Origin: Deltaproteobacteria bacterium
GTDB taxonomy: Bacteria; Desulfobacterota; Binatia; UTPRO1
Direction: 5' to 3'
DNA: 64,000 nucleotides
NCBI GenBank assembly: GCA_020848745.1
Contig: JADLHM010000092.1
Span: 1-64,000 of the forward strand
Shown: positions 1 to 8,163 of the stretch, one piece after another
How the letters are laid out: each line of letters opens with the position of its first letter
Numbering within the stretch: position 1 is the stretch's first letter
Notes under the pieces: generated by a model
The model's input: only the letters and a program-made list of their open reading frames with translations
What the model was told of the DNA's origin: nothing
Databases searched by the model: none
Program-made: the position numbers and the translations under genes

Positions 1-2
1 AG

Positions 3-983
3 ATCCACCGCTTCAACAAGGCGCAGCAGGACGCCTTCCTGCCCCACGTCGAGAACGGCACGATCGTGCTCCTCGGCGCCACCACCGAGAATCCCTCGTT
101 CGAGGTGATCGCGCCGCTGCTCTCGCGTACCCGCGTGGTCGTCCTCGAGTCGCTCGGCGACGACGCCCTGGGGCGCCTCCTCGATCGCGCCGTCGCCGAC
201 CGCGAGCGCGGGCTCGGCGCCTTCGACGTGACGCTCGCCGCGGAGGCCCGCGCCTTCCTCGCCGAGCGCTCCCATGGCGACGCGCGCGTCGCGCTCGGGG
301 CGCTCGAACTCGCGGCGAGCCTCGCGCGCCAGCGCGGCGCGCCGACGCTCGATCTGGCGCTGGTCGAGGAAGCGCTGCAGCAGAAGGCGCTGCGCTACGA
401 CAAGGCCGGCGAGGAGCACTACAACGTCGTCTCGGCGTTCATCAAAAGCCTGCGCGCCAGCGACCCCGACGCCGCCATCTACTGGATGATGCGCATGCTC
501 GACGCCGGCGAGGATCCCCTCTTCGTGGCCCGCCGCATGATCATCTTCGCCGCCGAAGACGTCGGCAACGCGGATCCGCGGGCGCTCCAGATCGCCGTCG
601 CGGCCAAGGACGCGTTCCACTTCGTCGGCCTGCCCGAGGGACGCATCCCGCTCGCGCAGGCGGCGACGTACCTCGCGTGCGCGCCGAAATCGAACGCGTC
701 CTACCGCGCCATGCTCGCGGCCGGCGAGGCGGTCGAGCGCCACGGCGCCCTGCCCGTCCCGCTGGCACTCCGCAACGCGCCGACGCCGCTCATGAAGGGA
801 CTCGGATACGGCGCCGGCTACCGCTATCCGCACGACTACGCGGGCGGCGTCGCGGCCCAGCAATGCCTCCCCGATCGGCTCGCCGACGCGACGTTCTACG
901 AGCCGACCGAGCGCGGGGAAGAAGCGGCGGTCCGCGCGCGCCTGCTCGCCGTCCGCGCCGCGAAGGACGAGCCGACGGGCTGA
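3..983 (+). CDS. rarA: RarA/MgsA replication-associated AAA+ ATPase, 3' part
   Basis: The reading frame is already open at the first bases, so the gene starts upstream of the window; 326 residues are visible. It begins after Walker A and B, inside the AAA+ core, and shows the sensor-1 strand LLGATTENPSFE at about visible residues 27-38. The C-terminal half has the family's tetramerisation domain, including DAAIYWMMRMLDAGEDP and the hallmark MKGLGYGAGYRYPHD. Full-length family members are about 440 residues, so roughly 120 N-terminal residues are missing. RarA acts at stalled replication forks together with RecA and SSB. It ends 10 bp from the convergent sulfatase-fold gene. Confidence 0.95.
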   Translation: MHRFNKAQQDAFLPHVENGTIVLLGATTENPSFEVIAPLLSRTRVVVLESLGDDALGRLLDRAVADRERGLGAFDVTLAAEARAFLAERSHGDARVALGALELAASLARQRGAPTLDLALVEEALQQKALRYDKAGEEHYNVVSAFIKSLRASDPDAAIYWMMRMLDAGEDPLFVARRMIIFAAEDVGNADPRALQIAVAAKDAFHFVGLPEGRIPLAQAATYLACAPKSNASYRAMLAAGEAVERHGALPVPLALRNAPTPLMKGLGYGAGYRYPHDYAGGVAAQQCLPDRLADATFYEPTERGEEAAVRARLLAVRAAKDEPTG

Positions 984-993
984 CGCCGCCGCG

Positions 994-2421
994 TCAGTGG
1001 ATGTACCCGAGGCTCTTCAGCGCCTCGCGTGTCGCGTCGTCGACGGTCCCCGCCGGGCCGTCACCCTCGGCGCGCGGCAGGCCCGCGAGGTACAGCCGCA
1101 TCGTGCGTTCCATGGACGAGGCGCGCTCCGGATCCGCCGCGATCAGGTTCGTCTGCTCGTGGGGATCGGCCGCGAGGTCGTAGAGCGCGGAAGCCCCTTG
1201 GCTGTTCCACATGTACTTCCAGTCGCCGTCGAAGACGGCGAGCCAGTCGCCGTACGGATACAGCGCGGCGAGAACGTAGCTCTCGGCCATGAGCGGCCGG
1301 CCGAGCTTCGGCGGCACCGCGCTCTGAATCCCGTCCGGCCGCGGCAAGGCGAGCCGCTCGAGCACCAGCGCCATGACGTCGGTGAGCTGGATCCGGTCCG
1401 CACGCTCGCCGAGACCACCATCGCCGAGCGGCGGCTTGCTCACGAACGGAACGTGCAGCACCTCCTGATAGGGCGCGGTCCCGTGCCCTTTCAGCCCGTG
1501 CTCTCCGAAGAGCTCCCCGTGGTCGGACGTGACGATGATCCAGGTCCGGTCGTAGAGATTGCGGCGCCTGAGCAGGCTCACGACCTCCCCGAGGTGCTGG
1601 TCGGCGTAGCGGATCTCGGCATCGTAGAGCGCCAGGGTCTGCTCCGGCGTCGGTTGCGCGCCCGGCGGCACCGGCGCCGGCAGGTAGCGCGCGGCGAGAT
1701 CCGCGGGCGGAAGGAGCGGGGCGTGCGCATCGAAATAGTTGAGGAAGAGGAAGAACGGCTCCTCGACCCGCTCCAGCCACGGGAGCGCCCGCGCGTTCAG
1801 GTCGGCCGCGACGCGGCCGTTCACGCTGCCGATGCCGTCGTCGTCCCACCAATCGAAGCCGGTGCCGAGACCGAACACGGCCTTGAGCCACGGGCCGCCG
1901 GCAAAGCCGCCCGTCCGGTACCCCGCCTTGCCGAGCATGCCCGCGAGCGTCGCCTCCGTCGGCGCGACGCCACGCACGCGGTATTCGTTCAGGCTCGGCC
2001 GGTTCGGAATCGCGCTCGCGAGCACGAGAGAGCCGCGCGGGTCGTAGCGCGCCCCGTGGCTCGTCGGGCATTTTCCCGTGAACAGCGACGCGTGGGACGG
2101 CAGCGTCCACGTTCCGGGCGCGATCGCGCGGGTGTACACGGTCGACTCGACGGCGAGCGCGTCGAGCGCCGGGCTCGTGTCGCGTCCGTAGCCGTAGCAT
2201 CCAAGATGATCCGCGCGTGTCGTATCGAGCGTGACGAGCAAGACGTTCGGGCGGTCGACGCGGCGTCGGCGACAGGCTCCCGCCACCGACGAAGCAAGCG
2301 CGAGCGCGCCGACGCGCGCGCCCGTCCCGAGCACGCGTCGGCGCGTCCAGGGCGGCGTCACCGACACCACCCGGACCGCGGTTTCTTGTCGCTCCGCGCG
2401 ACCGCGTGGTATGGCCGCCAT
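994..2421 (-). CDS. Sulfatase-fold (alkaline phosphatase superfamily) exported hydrolase/transferase
   Basis: A protein of 475 residues from the ATG at 2421; the frame stays open further upstream but there it overlaps the divergent gene. The N-terminus has a twin-arginine-like stretch TRRRVLGTG (residues 26-34), a hydrophobic segment and a cysteine at 50, so it is probably exported and possibly lipidated. Metal ligands of the fold are present: LDTTRADHLG near residue 65, and SDHGELFGEHG in the C-terminal half. The nucleophile site reads TLPSH (106-110) followed by ASLFTG, where true sulfatases have CxPxR or SxPxR. Formylglycine formation is therefore unlikely, and a Thr-nucleophile phosphotransferase or phosphodiesterase role is possible. 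Substrate unknown. Confidence 0.8.
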   Translation of the reverse strand: MAAIPRGRAERQETAVRVVSVTPPWTRRRVLGTGARVGALALASSVAGACRRRRVDRPNVLLVTLDTTRADHLGCYGYGRDTSPALDALAVESTVYTRAIAPGTWTLPSHASLFTGKCPTSHGARYDPRGSLVLASAIPNRPSLNEYRVRGVAPTEATLAGMLGKAGYRTGGFAGGPWLKAVFGLGTGFDWWDDDGIGSVNGRVAADLNARALPWLERVEEPFFLFLNYFDAHAPLLPPADLAARYLPAPVPPGAQPTPEQTLALYDAEIRYADQHLGEVVSLLRRRNLYDRTWIIVTSDHGELFGEHGLKGHGTAPYQEVLHVPFVSKPPLGDGGLGERADRIQLTDVMALVLERLALPRPDGIQSAVPPKLGRPLMAESYVLAALYPYGDWLAVFDGDWKYMWNSQGASALYDLAADPHEQTNLIAADPERASSMERTMRLYLAGLPRAEGDGPAGTVDDATREALKSLGYIH

Positions 2422-2545
2422 GATCGTGCGTGCGTCGGACGTCGCGCTCCGATCGCGTCGGTCATCGGACGAGGGTACCAAGTCGGAGCGACCCCGCAAA
2501 CAACCCGATCGGTCGTCGTCGCCCGCGAGCCGGACGCGGGCGCTC

Positions 2546-4402
2546 ATGGTCGCCCTGCTCGCCGGCGCGCTCACCGCGGCCGTCTACTGGCCCGCGACGC
2601 GCGGCGGATACGTGTGGGACGACGGCGGCCTCATCACGAAGCCGCGCGAGACCCTCGACGAATGGCGAGACGTGCCGGCGGCGTTCGGACGCGCCGCGAC
2701 CGCCGGCGAAGGCGTCGCGTACTACCGACCGATCATGATCGCGAGCTTCGTCCTCGACGCGAAGCTCTTCGACCCCGAAGCCTCGTCGTTCCACCGCACC
2801 AACGTGGTCCTCCACGGCGCGAACGTCGGGCTGATCGTGCTCGCGCTCGCCGCCTTCGGATGCGGGATCTGGACGGCGGCGGTTGCCGCTCTGCTCTTCG
2901 GCCTGCATCCGCTCCAGTGCCAGGCCGTCGCGCTCATCCTCGGGCGGAACGACGTTCTCCTGGTTCCGCCGATCCTCGCGATGCTCGTCGCCGACGAGCG
3001 CGTGCGGCCGACGCGGCCGCGGCTCGCGGACGCGCTCGTGGTCGCGAGCTTCGCGGCGACGCTCTGGACCAAGGAGACCGGCATCGTCGCCCCGGTGTTC
3101 CTCCTGCTGATGGACGTGCTCTGGCGTCGCCGCTCACCGGCGCACGCCCTCCGAACGAGGCTGCCGCTCCTCGGCGTGCTGCTCCTCGTCACGGTCCTCT
3201 ACGGCCTCACCCGCCTCGCGGTGATCGGCGCGCTTCTGGACAACGGGACGTACCCGTACGTTCCGATCGGCGAACGTCCTGCGGTCGCGATCGCCATCTT
3301 CGGCTACTACCTCCGCCACGTCCTGCTGCCGTGGGGCATGGCGCCCGCGCCCTATCACCGGGGCTTGATCGATCCCAGCAACCCCGAGCTCTGGAGCGCG
3401 GCCGGCTTCGTCCTCGCCTTCGCAGCGGTCGTCGTCCTGACTCTGCGGCGCGCCCCGCGGGTCGCCTGCGGCCTCCTCATGTTCGGCATCGCGCTCGCGC
3501 CCGTGCTCGCCATCGGCGCGCCGATGAAGGTCCTGATCCTCGACCATCGGGCCTATCTGCCCCTCCTCGGCATCGCGTTCGCCGTCGCCGCCGGCGGCCG
3601 GCTGCTCGATGCCGGGCGCGGCCGCGCCATCGCCGCCTGCGTCCTCGTCCTCCTCGCGGCGCTCACCTGGCGCCGTCTTCCGTCGTACGGCGACAGCCTC
3701 TCGCTCTGGGAGCTCGGCATCACGGCCGCACCGGCATCGGACTACGCGCACAACAACTACGGCGCCGCGTTGATGGACGCCGACCGCTTCCCCGAAGCCG
3801 TCACCCAGTTCCGCGAGGCGCTGCGCCTCAACCCCGCGTACGACATCGCACGCTTCAACCTCGCGGGGTGCCTCGAATACCTCGGCGAGCGCGACGAGGC
3901 GCTCCGCCAGTTCGAAACGCTGGCCGCGCACCGCCCGAACGACGCGGCCATGATGCACCGGGTCGCCGAGCTCCGCAGCCGCGCCGGCGATCTCGCCGGG
4001 GCGCGCGCCATGTGGGAGCGCGCCCTGGCGCTGAAGCCGAACGACCTCCGCGTCCTGCGCAGCCTCGCCGACCTGCTCGACCGTCAGGGCGCGAGCGCCG
4101 CCGCCATCCCGCTCCGGCGCCGTCTCGTGGAGATCGCGCCGGCGAGCCAGGCCGAGTGGAGCGCGCTCGCACACAGCCTCGCGAGCGCCGGTCAGCCGGC
4201 GGACGCAATCGCCGCATACGAGCACGCCCTCCGGATCGGCCCCGAAAGCGGCAGCGTGCGGCTCGGGTTCGCCCGCGCGCTCTGGTCCGCCGGGCGGTGG
4301 CAAGACGCGGCGGCGGAGCTCCGGCGCGCTCGCGCGCTCGGCGTCGACGATCCCGACCTCACCCGACGCCTCGCCGAGGTCGGCATCTTCGACGAACAGT
4401 GA
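2546..4402 (+). CDS. GT-C-type multi-pass membrane protein with C-terminal TPR repeats
   Basis: About 618 residues. The N-terminal two thirds hold many hydrophobic helices, and the first loop carries VWDD (residues 24-27), the acidic pair typical of GT-C glycosyltransferases that use lipid-linked sugars. From about residue 395 the protein becomes a run of TPR units with the helix pattern of NNYGAALMDADRFPEA and FNLAGCLEYLGERDEA. This is the architecture of TMTC/DUF1736-like proteins. The ATG at 2546 directly precedes the first membrane segment; an ATG at 2420 would add 42 charged residues and overlap the divergent gene, so I prefer 2546. No strong ribosome site is visible for either. Substrate unknown. 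Confidence 0.75.
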   Translation: MVALLAGALTAAVYWPATRGGYVWDDGGLITKPRETLDEWRDVPAAFGRAATAGEGVAYYRPIMIASFVLDAKLFDPEASSFHRTNVVLHGANVGLIVLALAAFGCGIWTAAVAALLFGLHPLQCQAVALILGRNDVLLVPPILAMLVADERVRPTRPRLADALVVASFAATLWTKETGIVAPVFLLLMDVLWRRRSPAHALRTRLPLLGVLLLVTVLYGLTRLAVIGALLDNGTYPYVPIGERPAVAIAIFGYYLRHVLLPWGMAPAPYHRGLIDPSNPELWSAAGFVLAFAAVVVLTLRRAPRVACGLLMFGIALAPVLAIGAPMKVLILDHRAYLPLLGIAFAVAAGGRLLDAGRGRAIAACVLVLLAALTWRRLPSYGDSLSLWELGITAAPASDYAHNNYGAALMDADRFPEAVTQFREALRLNPAYDIARFNLAGCLEYLGERDEALRQFETLAAHRPNDAAMMHRVAELRSRAGDLAGARAMWERALALKPNDLRVLRSLADLLDRQGASAAAIPLRRRLVEIAPASQAEWSALAHSLASAGQPADAIAAYEHALRIGPESGSVRLGFARALWSAGRWQDAAAELRRARALGVDDPDLTRRLAEVGIFDEQ

Positions 4403-4427
4403 CGGCGCGCGTTCGCCCGCGCGAGCG

Positions 4428-5165
4428 TCACCCGTAGCGAACGGTCGTCAGCACGAGCCCCTGCGGCGGCGCCGTCTGTCCGGCCCGGGCGCGCGACCGG
4501 CTCGCCAACACCCGGGCCACGTCTTCCGCCGGGCGGCGCCCGGCGCCGACCTCGACCATCGTCCCGACGATCGCGCGCACCATGTGCTTCAGGAAGGCGT
4601 TCGCCTCGACGCGGTACACGCAGAGTCCCTCGGTCTCGGTGAAACCGCTGTGCACCACCCGGCGAACGGCATGGTCGGCGTCGCAATCGGAGGCGCGGAA
4701 CGCGGAGAAGTCGTGCTCTCCGACGAGCGCCGCCGCGGCGAAGCGCATGGCCACGACGTCGAGAGGGCGCGGCACGTGCCAGGTGAACCGATGCCAGAAG
4801 GCCGACGGCCAGGGCGCGCTCCAGATCCGGTACTCGTACACGCGCCCCGTCGCGTGGCGACGCGCATCGAAGCGCTCGGCGACCGGCGCGATCTCGTGTA
4901 CGGCGAGATCCGGCGGCGTGAGCGCGTTCAAGGATCGACGCAGCTCGCGGGGCTCGACGGGACGGTCGGTGCGAAAGGTCGCGACCTGCCCGAGCGCGTG
5001 CACGCCCGCGTCGGTCCGCCCCGACGCCGCCACCCGGACCGGATGCCGGAGCACGGTCGCGAGCGCGGTCTCGAGCACGCCTTGCAGCGTCCGCGCGTCC
5101 GCCTGCAGCTGCCAGCCGTGATAGTCGGTGCCGTCGTACTCGAGGAGCATCCGGTACTGCGCCAT
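4428..5165 (-). CDS. truA: tRNA pseudouridine(38-40) synthase TruA
   Basis: A protein of 245 residues, full length for the family. It isomerises uridines 38, 39 and 40 in the tRNA anticodon stem-loop. The catalytic aspartate lies in ASGRTDAGVHALG (D52), and the N-terminal YDGTDYHGWQ and C-terminal FLKHMVRAIVG motifs are intact. It is the last gene of the minus-strand block that runs ilvN-ilvC-psd-pssA-leuA-leuC-leuD-asd-truA, 39 bp downstream of asd. It converges with the TPR membrane protein gene, 25 bp away. Confidence 0.96.
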   Translation of the reverse strand: MAQYRMLLEYDGTDYHGWQLQADARTLQGVLETALATVLRHPVRVAASGRTDAGVHALGQVATFRTDRPVEPRELRRSLNALTPPDLAVHEIAPVAERFDARRHATGRVYEYRIWSAPWPSAFWHRFTWHVPRPLDVVAMRFAAAALVGEHDFSAFRASDCDADHAVRRVVHSGFTETEGLCVYRVEANAFLKHMVRAIVGTMVEVGAGRRPAEDVARVLASRSRARAGQTAPPQGLVLTTVRYG

Positions 5166-5204
5166 GAGCGCTCCGGGGGGATCGGCCGCGGCCGTCCCGC
5201 GCCG

Positions 5205-6233
5205 TCAGAGGTCGCGCGCCAGGATCTCGGCGATCTGCACCGCGTTCAGCGCGGCGCCCTTCCGCACGTTGTCGGCCGCGACCCAGAGCTGCAGGCCCCG
5301 CGGATGCGATGGGTCGTTCCGCACCCGCCCGACGTAGACGGCGTCGGTGCCCCCGACGTCGGCCGCGGTCGGATACGGCAGCTCGTCGCCGAGCTCGCAG
5401 AGGATGACGCCGGGCGCTTCGCGCAGGATCTGCCGCGCCTCGGCGGCGTCGAGTGGCTGCTCGAGCTCGACGGTGAGCGCGACCGTGTGTCCGTAGAAGG
5501 TCGGCACCCGGACGCAGGTGACGGCGATCGGCAGGCTCTCGAGGTGCAGGACCCGACGCGTCTCGGCGATGACCTTCGCTTCCTCCTTGGTGGACCCGTC
5601 CTCGAGGAACGCGTCGACCTGCGGGATGCAGTTGAAGGCGATCCGCCGCGGGAAGGCGGATCCGCGCTCGTCCTCGCTCGGCGACCGCATGTTGAGGAGG
5701 TCGATCGTCTCGCGCGAGAGCGCGTCGATGCCGCGCTTCCCGCCCCCCGACACGGCCTGGTAGCTCGACGCGACGATCCGCTCCAGCCCGACGGCCTCCG
5801 CGATCGGCTTCAAGGCCACGACGATCGGGATCGTCGTGCAGTTCGGGCTCGCGACGATGCCGAGGTGGCGCTCGTCGAGGTCGCCGGCGTTTACCTCCGG
5901 CACGACGAGCGGCACGTCCGGGTGCATCCGGAAGTGGCTGCTCTTGTCGATGACGAGCGCGCCGGCATCGACCGCCCGCGGCGCGTACTCGGCGCTGACC
6001 GCCCCTCCGGCGCAGAAGAACGCGACGTCGACGCCGTCGAAGGTCGCCTCCTCGAGGTTCTCGACACGCACCTCTCCCGCGCCCCACTCGACGAGCTCTC
6101 CCGCCGAGCGCGCCGACGCGAAGAGCCGGATCTCGCCGACCGGGAACACCCGCTCCTCGAGCGTCCGGAGGACCTCGGAGCCGACCGCACCGGTCGCCCC
6201 GACGATCGCGACCCTCAGCGCGCGTTCGGCCAT
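5205..6233 (-). CDS. asd: Aspartate-semialdehyde dehydrogenase
   Basis: A protein of 342 residues. It reduces aspartyl phosphate to aspartate semialdehyde with NADPH, the branch point to lysine, threonine, methionine and diaminopimelate. The N-terminal dinucleotide motif VGATGAVGSE (11-20), the catalytic cysteine in ASPNCTTIP (C132) and the SYQAVSGGGKRG segment are all intact. It lies 5 bp downstream of leuD, so it is probably cotranscribed with the leucine genes and truA. Confidence 0.97.
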   Translation of the reverse strand: MAERALRVAIVGATGAVGSEVLRTLEERVFPVGEIRLFASARSAGELVEWGAGEVRVENLEEATFDGVDVAFFCAGGAVSAEYAPRAVDAGALVIDKSSHFRMHPDVPLVVPEVNAGDLDERHLGIVASPNCTTIPIVVALKPIAEAVGLERIVASSYQAVSGGGKRGIDALSRETIDLLNMRSPSEDERGSAFPRRIAFNCIPQVDAFLEDGSTKEEAKVIAETRRVLHLESLPIAVTCVRVPTFYGHTVALTVELEQPLDAAEARQILREAPGVILCELGDELPYPTAADVGGTDAVYVGRVRNDPSHPRGLQLWVAADNVRKGAALNAVQIAEILARDL

Positions 6234-6238
6234 CGTGG

Positions 6239-6835
6239 CTAGTCCTCGACGACGCGATTCACCGGCACGGCCTCGCGGACGTCCGGATGGGCCGTGCTCG
6301 CGATCATGCCGGTGCGGCGCGCGTACTCGAAGAGCCCGCCCGCGTCGATCACGGGCCGCGCGTCACCGAGCGGCCCGAGCGGCATCGTGGCGCCGCTCCG
6401 CAGGTTGGTGATGGTGCTCGCGTCGAGGTCGATCTCGGCCTCGTCGCCGATGACGAACTCGTCGACGAGACGCGTCGCCGTTTCCAACGGGTACAGCTCG
6501 CCGGTGGCGACGCAGTTCCGGAAGAAGATGCGCGCGTATGACTCGGCCACGACCGCCCGGCCGCCGGCGGCGCCGATCGCGATCGGCGCGTGCTCGCGCG
6601 ACGAGCCGCAACCGAAGTTCCGGCCGGCGACGATGATCGCATACGGCGTCTTCGCCTGGCCCGGCGGAACGTAGGCCGGCGCGTCGAGCACGCCGCAGAG
6701 GGCGTAGCTGCCGAGCTTCTCGTACTCGTCGGGAATCGTCGGCACGAGGTTCAGGTACTGCGCCGGGATGATCTGGTCGGTATCGATGTTGTCGCCGAGG
6801 ACGTAGACCTTGCCGCGGATCTTGTTGGCGCTCAC
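6239..6835 (-). CDS. leuD: 3-isopropylmalate dehydratase small subunit
   Basis: A protein of 198 residues from a GTG whose bases overlap the leuC stop (GTGA), indicating translational coupling. It forms the swivelling domain of isopropylmalate isomerase. The conserved start KIRGKVYVLGDNIDTDQIIP, the loop RNFGCGSSREHAP and the stretch IFFRNCVATGELYP support the assignment. The GTG is the only start that places the family N-terminus correctly; an open frame extends upstream within leuC but there it is antisense shadow. Confidence 0.95.
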   Translation of the reverse strand: MSANKIRGKVYVLGDNIDTDQIIPAQYLNLVPTIPDEYEKLGSYALCGVLDAPAYVPPGQAKTPYAIIVAGRNFGCGSSREHAPIAIGAAGGRAVVAESYARIFFRNCVATGELYPLETATRLVDEFVIGDEAEIDLDASTITNLRSGATMPLGPLGDARPVIDAGGLFEYARRTGMIASTAHPDVREAVPVNRVVED

Positions 6836-8133
6836 GCGAGGAACTCCCGCGGATCGGTGATCCGGCCGCGAATCGCCGATGCCGCCACGGTGTACGGTGA
6901 CGCCAGATACACCTGCCCCTCCTTCGAGCCCATGCGGCCCGGGAAGTTGCGGTTGGTGGTGGAGATGCAGACCTCGGGACCGTTGATCCGGCCGAACGTG
7001 TCGGCCGGGCCGCCGAGGCATGCCGCGCACGACGCGTCCATCGAGACCGTGCAGCCGGCCTCTTCGAAGATCGCGAGCAACGTCTTGCCGTCGAGCTTCT
7101 CGGTACGGATGCCCTGCGAGATCTCGGTGGTCGCCGGCACCAGGAAGGTCTTCACCGCCACCTTCCGTCCGCGCATCACCTGCGCCGCACTCACGAAGTC
7201 GGTGAGCTTCCCGCCCGTACAGGACCCGATGTAGGCGCGGGTGAGCTTCACGTCGCCGAGCTCCCGGGCCATGGCGCGCTTGTCCGGCGAGTGCGGCTTC
7301 GCGACCGTCGGCTCGATCGTGCGGGCGTCCCAGCGCTTGTAGAAGACGTGCTCGGCGTCCGCATCCGGCGCCACGGGCTCGAAGTCCTTCCGGGTGCGGG
7401 CCCGGACGTAGTCGAACGTCGCGTCGTCGGCCTCGATGATCCCGTTCTTGCCGCCGCCCTCGATCACCATGTTGCAGAGGGTCATGCGCTCCTCCATCGA
7501 GAGCCGCTGGATGGCCTCGCCCCCGAACTCCATGGCCTTGTAGGTGCCACCGTCGACGCCGATCTCGCCGATCAGATGCAGAATGACGTCCTTCGCCATG
7601 AGGTAGGACGGAAACTCTCCGTCGAAGACGAACCGCATGGTCGGCGGCACCTTCACGAGCAGCTTCCCGGTGCCGAGGATGAAGGCGGCGTCGGTGTTGC
7701 CGATGCCGGTCGCGAACTGATTGAAGGCGCCCGCGGTGCAGGTGTGGGAATCGGTGCCGAAGAGCACCTCCCCGGGTCGGCAATGGCCTTCCTGGGCGAG
7801 CGCGATGTGGCAGACGCCCCTGTAGCGGGGCGTGCCGACGTCGTAGTAGTGCGGCAGCTCCTGCTCCCGCACGAACTGCCGGAGGATGTCGACGTTGCGG
7901 TGGCACTTGTCGTCGGCCGTGAAGATGTAGTGGTCGGGAATGATGACCACCTTGTCGCGGTCCCACACCTTGGCGTTGGCGCCGAACTCGCGCTTGAAGA
8001 TGCCGATCGTCCCTGGGCCGCAGACGTCGTGCGTCATCAGGGTGTCGACGTTCGCCCAGACGTTCTCGCCCGGGCGGACGGCGGCCCTGCCGGACGCGCG
8101 TGCCAGGATCTTCTCGGTCATCGTCATGCCCAT
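6832..8133 (-). CDS. leuC: 3-isopropylmalate dehydratase large subunit (short type)
   Basis: A protein of 433 residues, the shorter LeuC type also seen in homoaconitase-like enzymes, compared with about 466 in enterobacteria. It carries the [4Fe-4S] cluster that isomerises 2- to 3-isopropylmalate. Cluster ligands are visible in the motifs SHTCTAGAF, IGSCTGGKLTDF and SCAACLGGPAD. It follows leuA by 30 bp and overlaps leuD by 4 bp. The alternative start at the third codon (MTMTEK) cannot be excluded. Confidence 0.96.
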   Translation of the reverse strand: MGMTMTEKILARASGRAAVRPGENVWANVDTLMTHDVCGPGTIGIFKREFGANAKVWDRDKVVIIPDHYIFTADDKCHRNVDILRQFVREQELPHYYDVGTPRYRGVCHIALAQEGHCRPGEVLFGTDSHTCTAGAFNQFATGIGNTDAAFILGTGKLLVKVPPTMRFVFDGEFPSYLMAKDVILHLIGEIGVDGGTYKAMEFGGEAIQRLSMEERMTLCNMVIEGGGKNGIIEADDATFDYVRARTRKDFEPVAPDADAEHVFYKRWDARTIEPTVAKPHSPDKRAMARELGDVKLTRAYIGSCTGGKLTDFVSAAQVMRGRKVAVKTFLVPATTEISQGIRTEKLDGKTLLAIFEEAGCTVSMDASCAACLGGPADTFGRINGPEVCISTTNRNFPGRMGSKEGQVYLASPYTVAASAIRGRITDPREFLA

Positions 8134-8163
8134 ACGGAGGAGGCTTCCTTTCGCTGCCGTCGG

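Noticed and set aside
997-4437. A plus-strand open frame of 1146 codons across the sulfatase-fold gene and beyond
   Set aside because: It is arginine/proline-rich antisense shadow of high-GC genes and lacks any domain; the minus-strand sulfatase-fold protein and the plus-strand GT-C/TPR protein explain the region.
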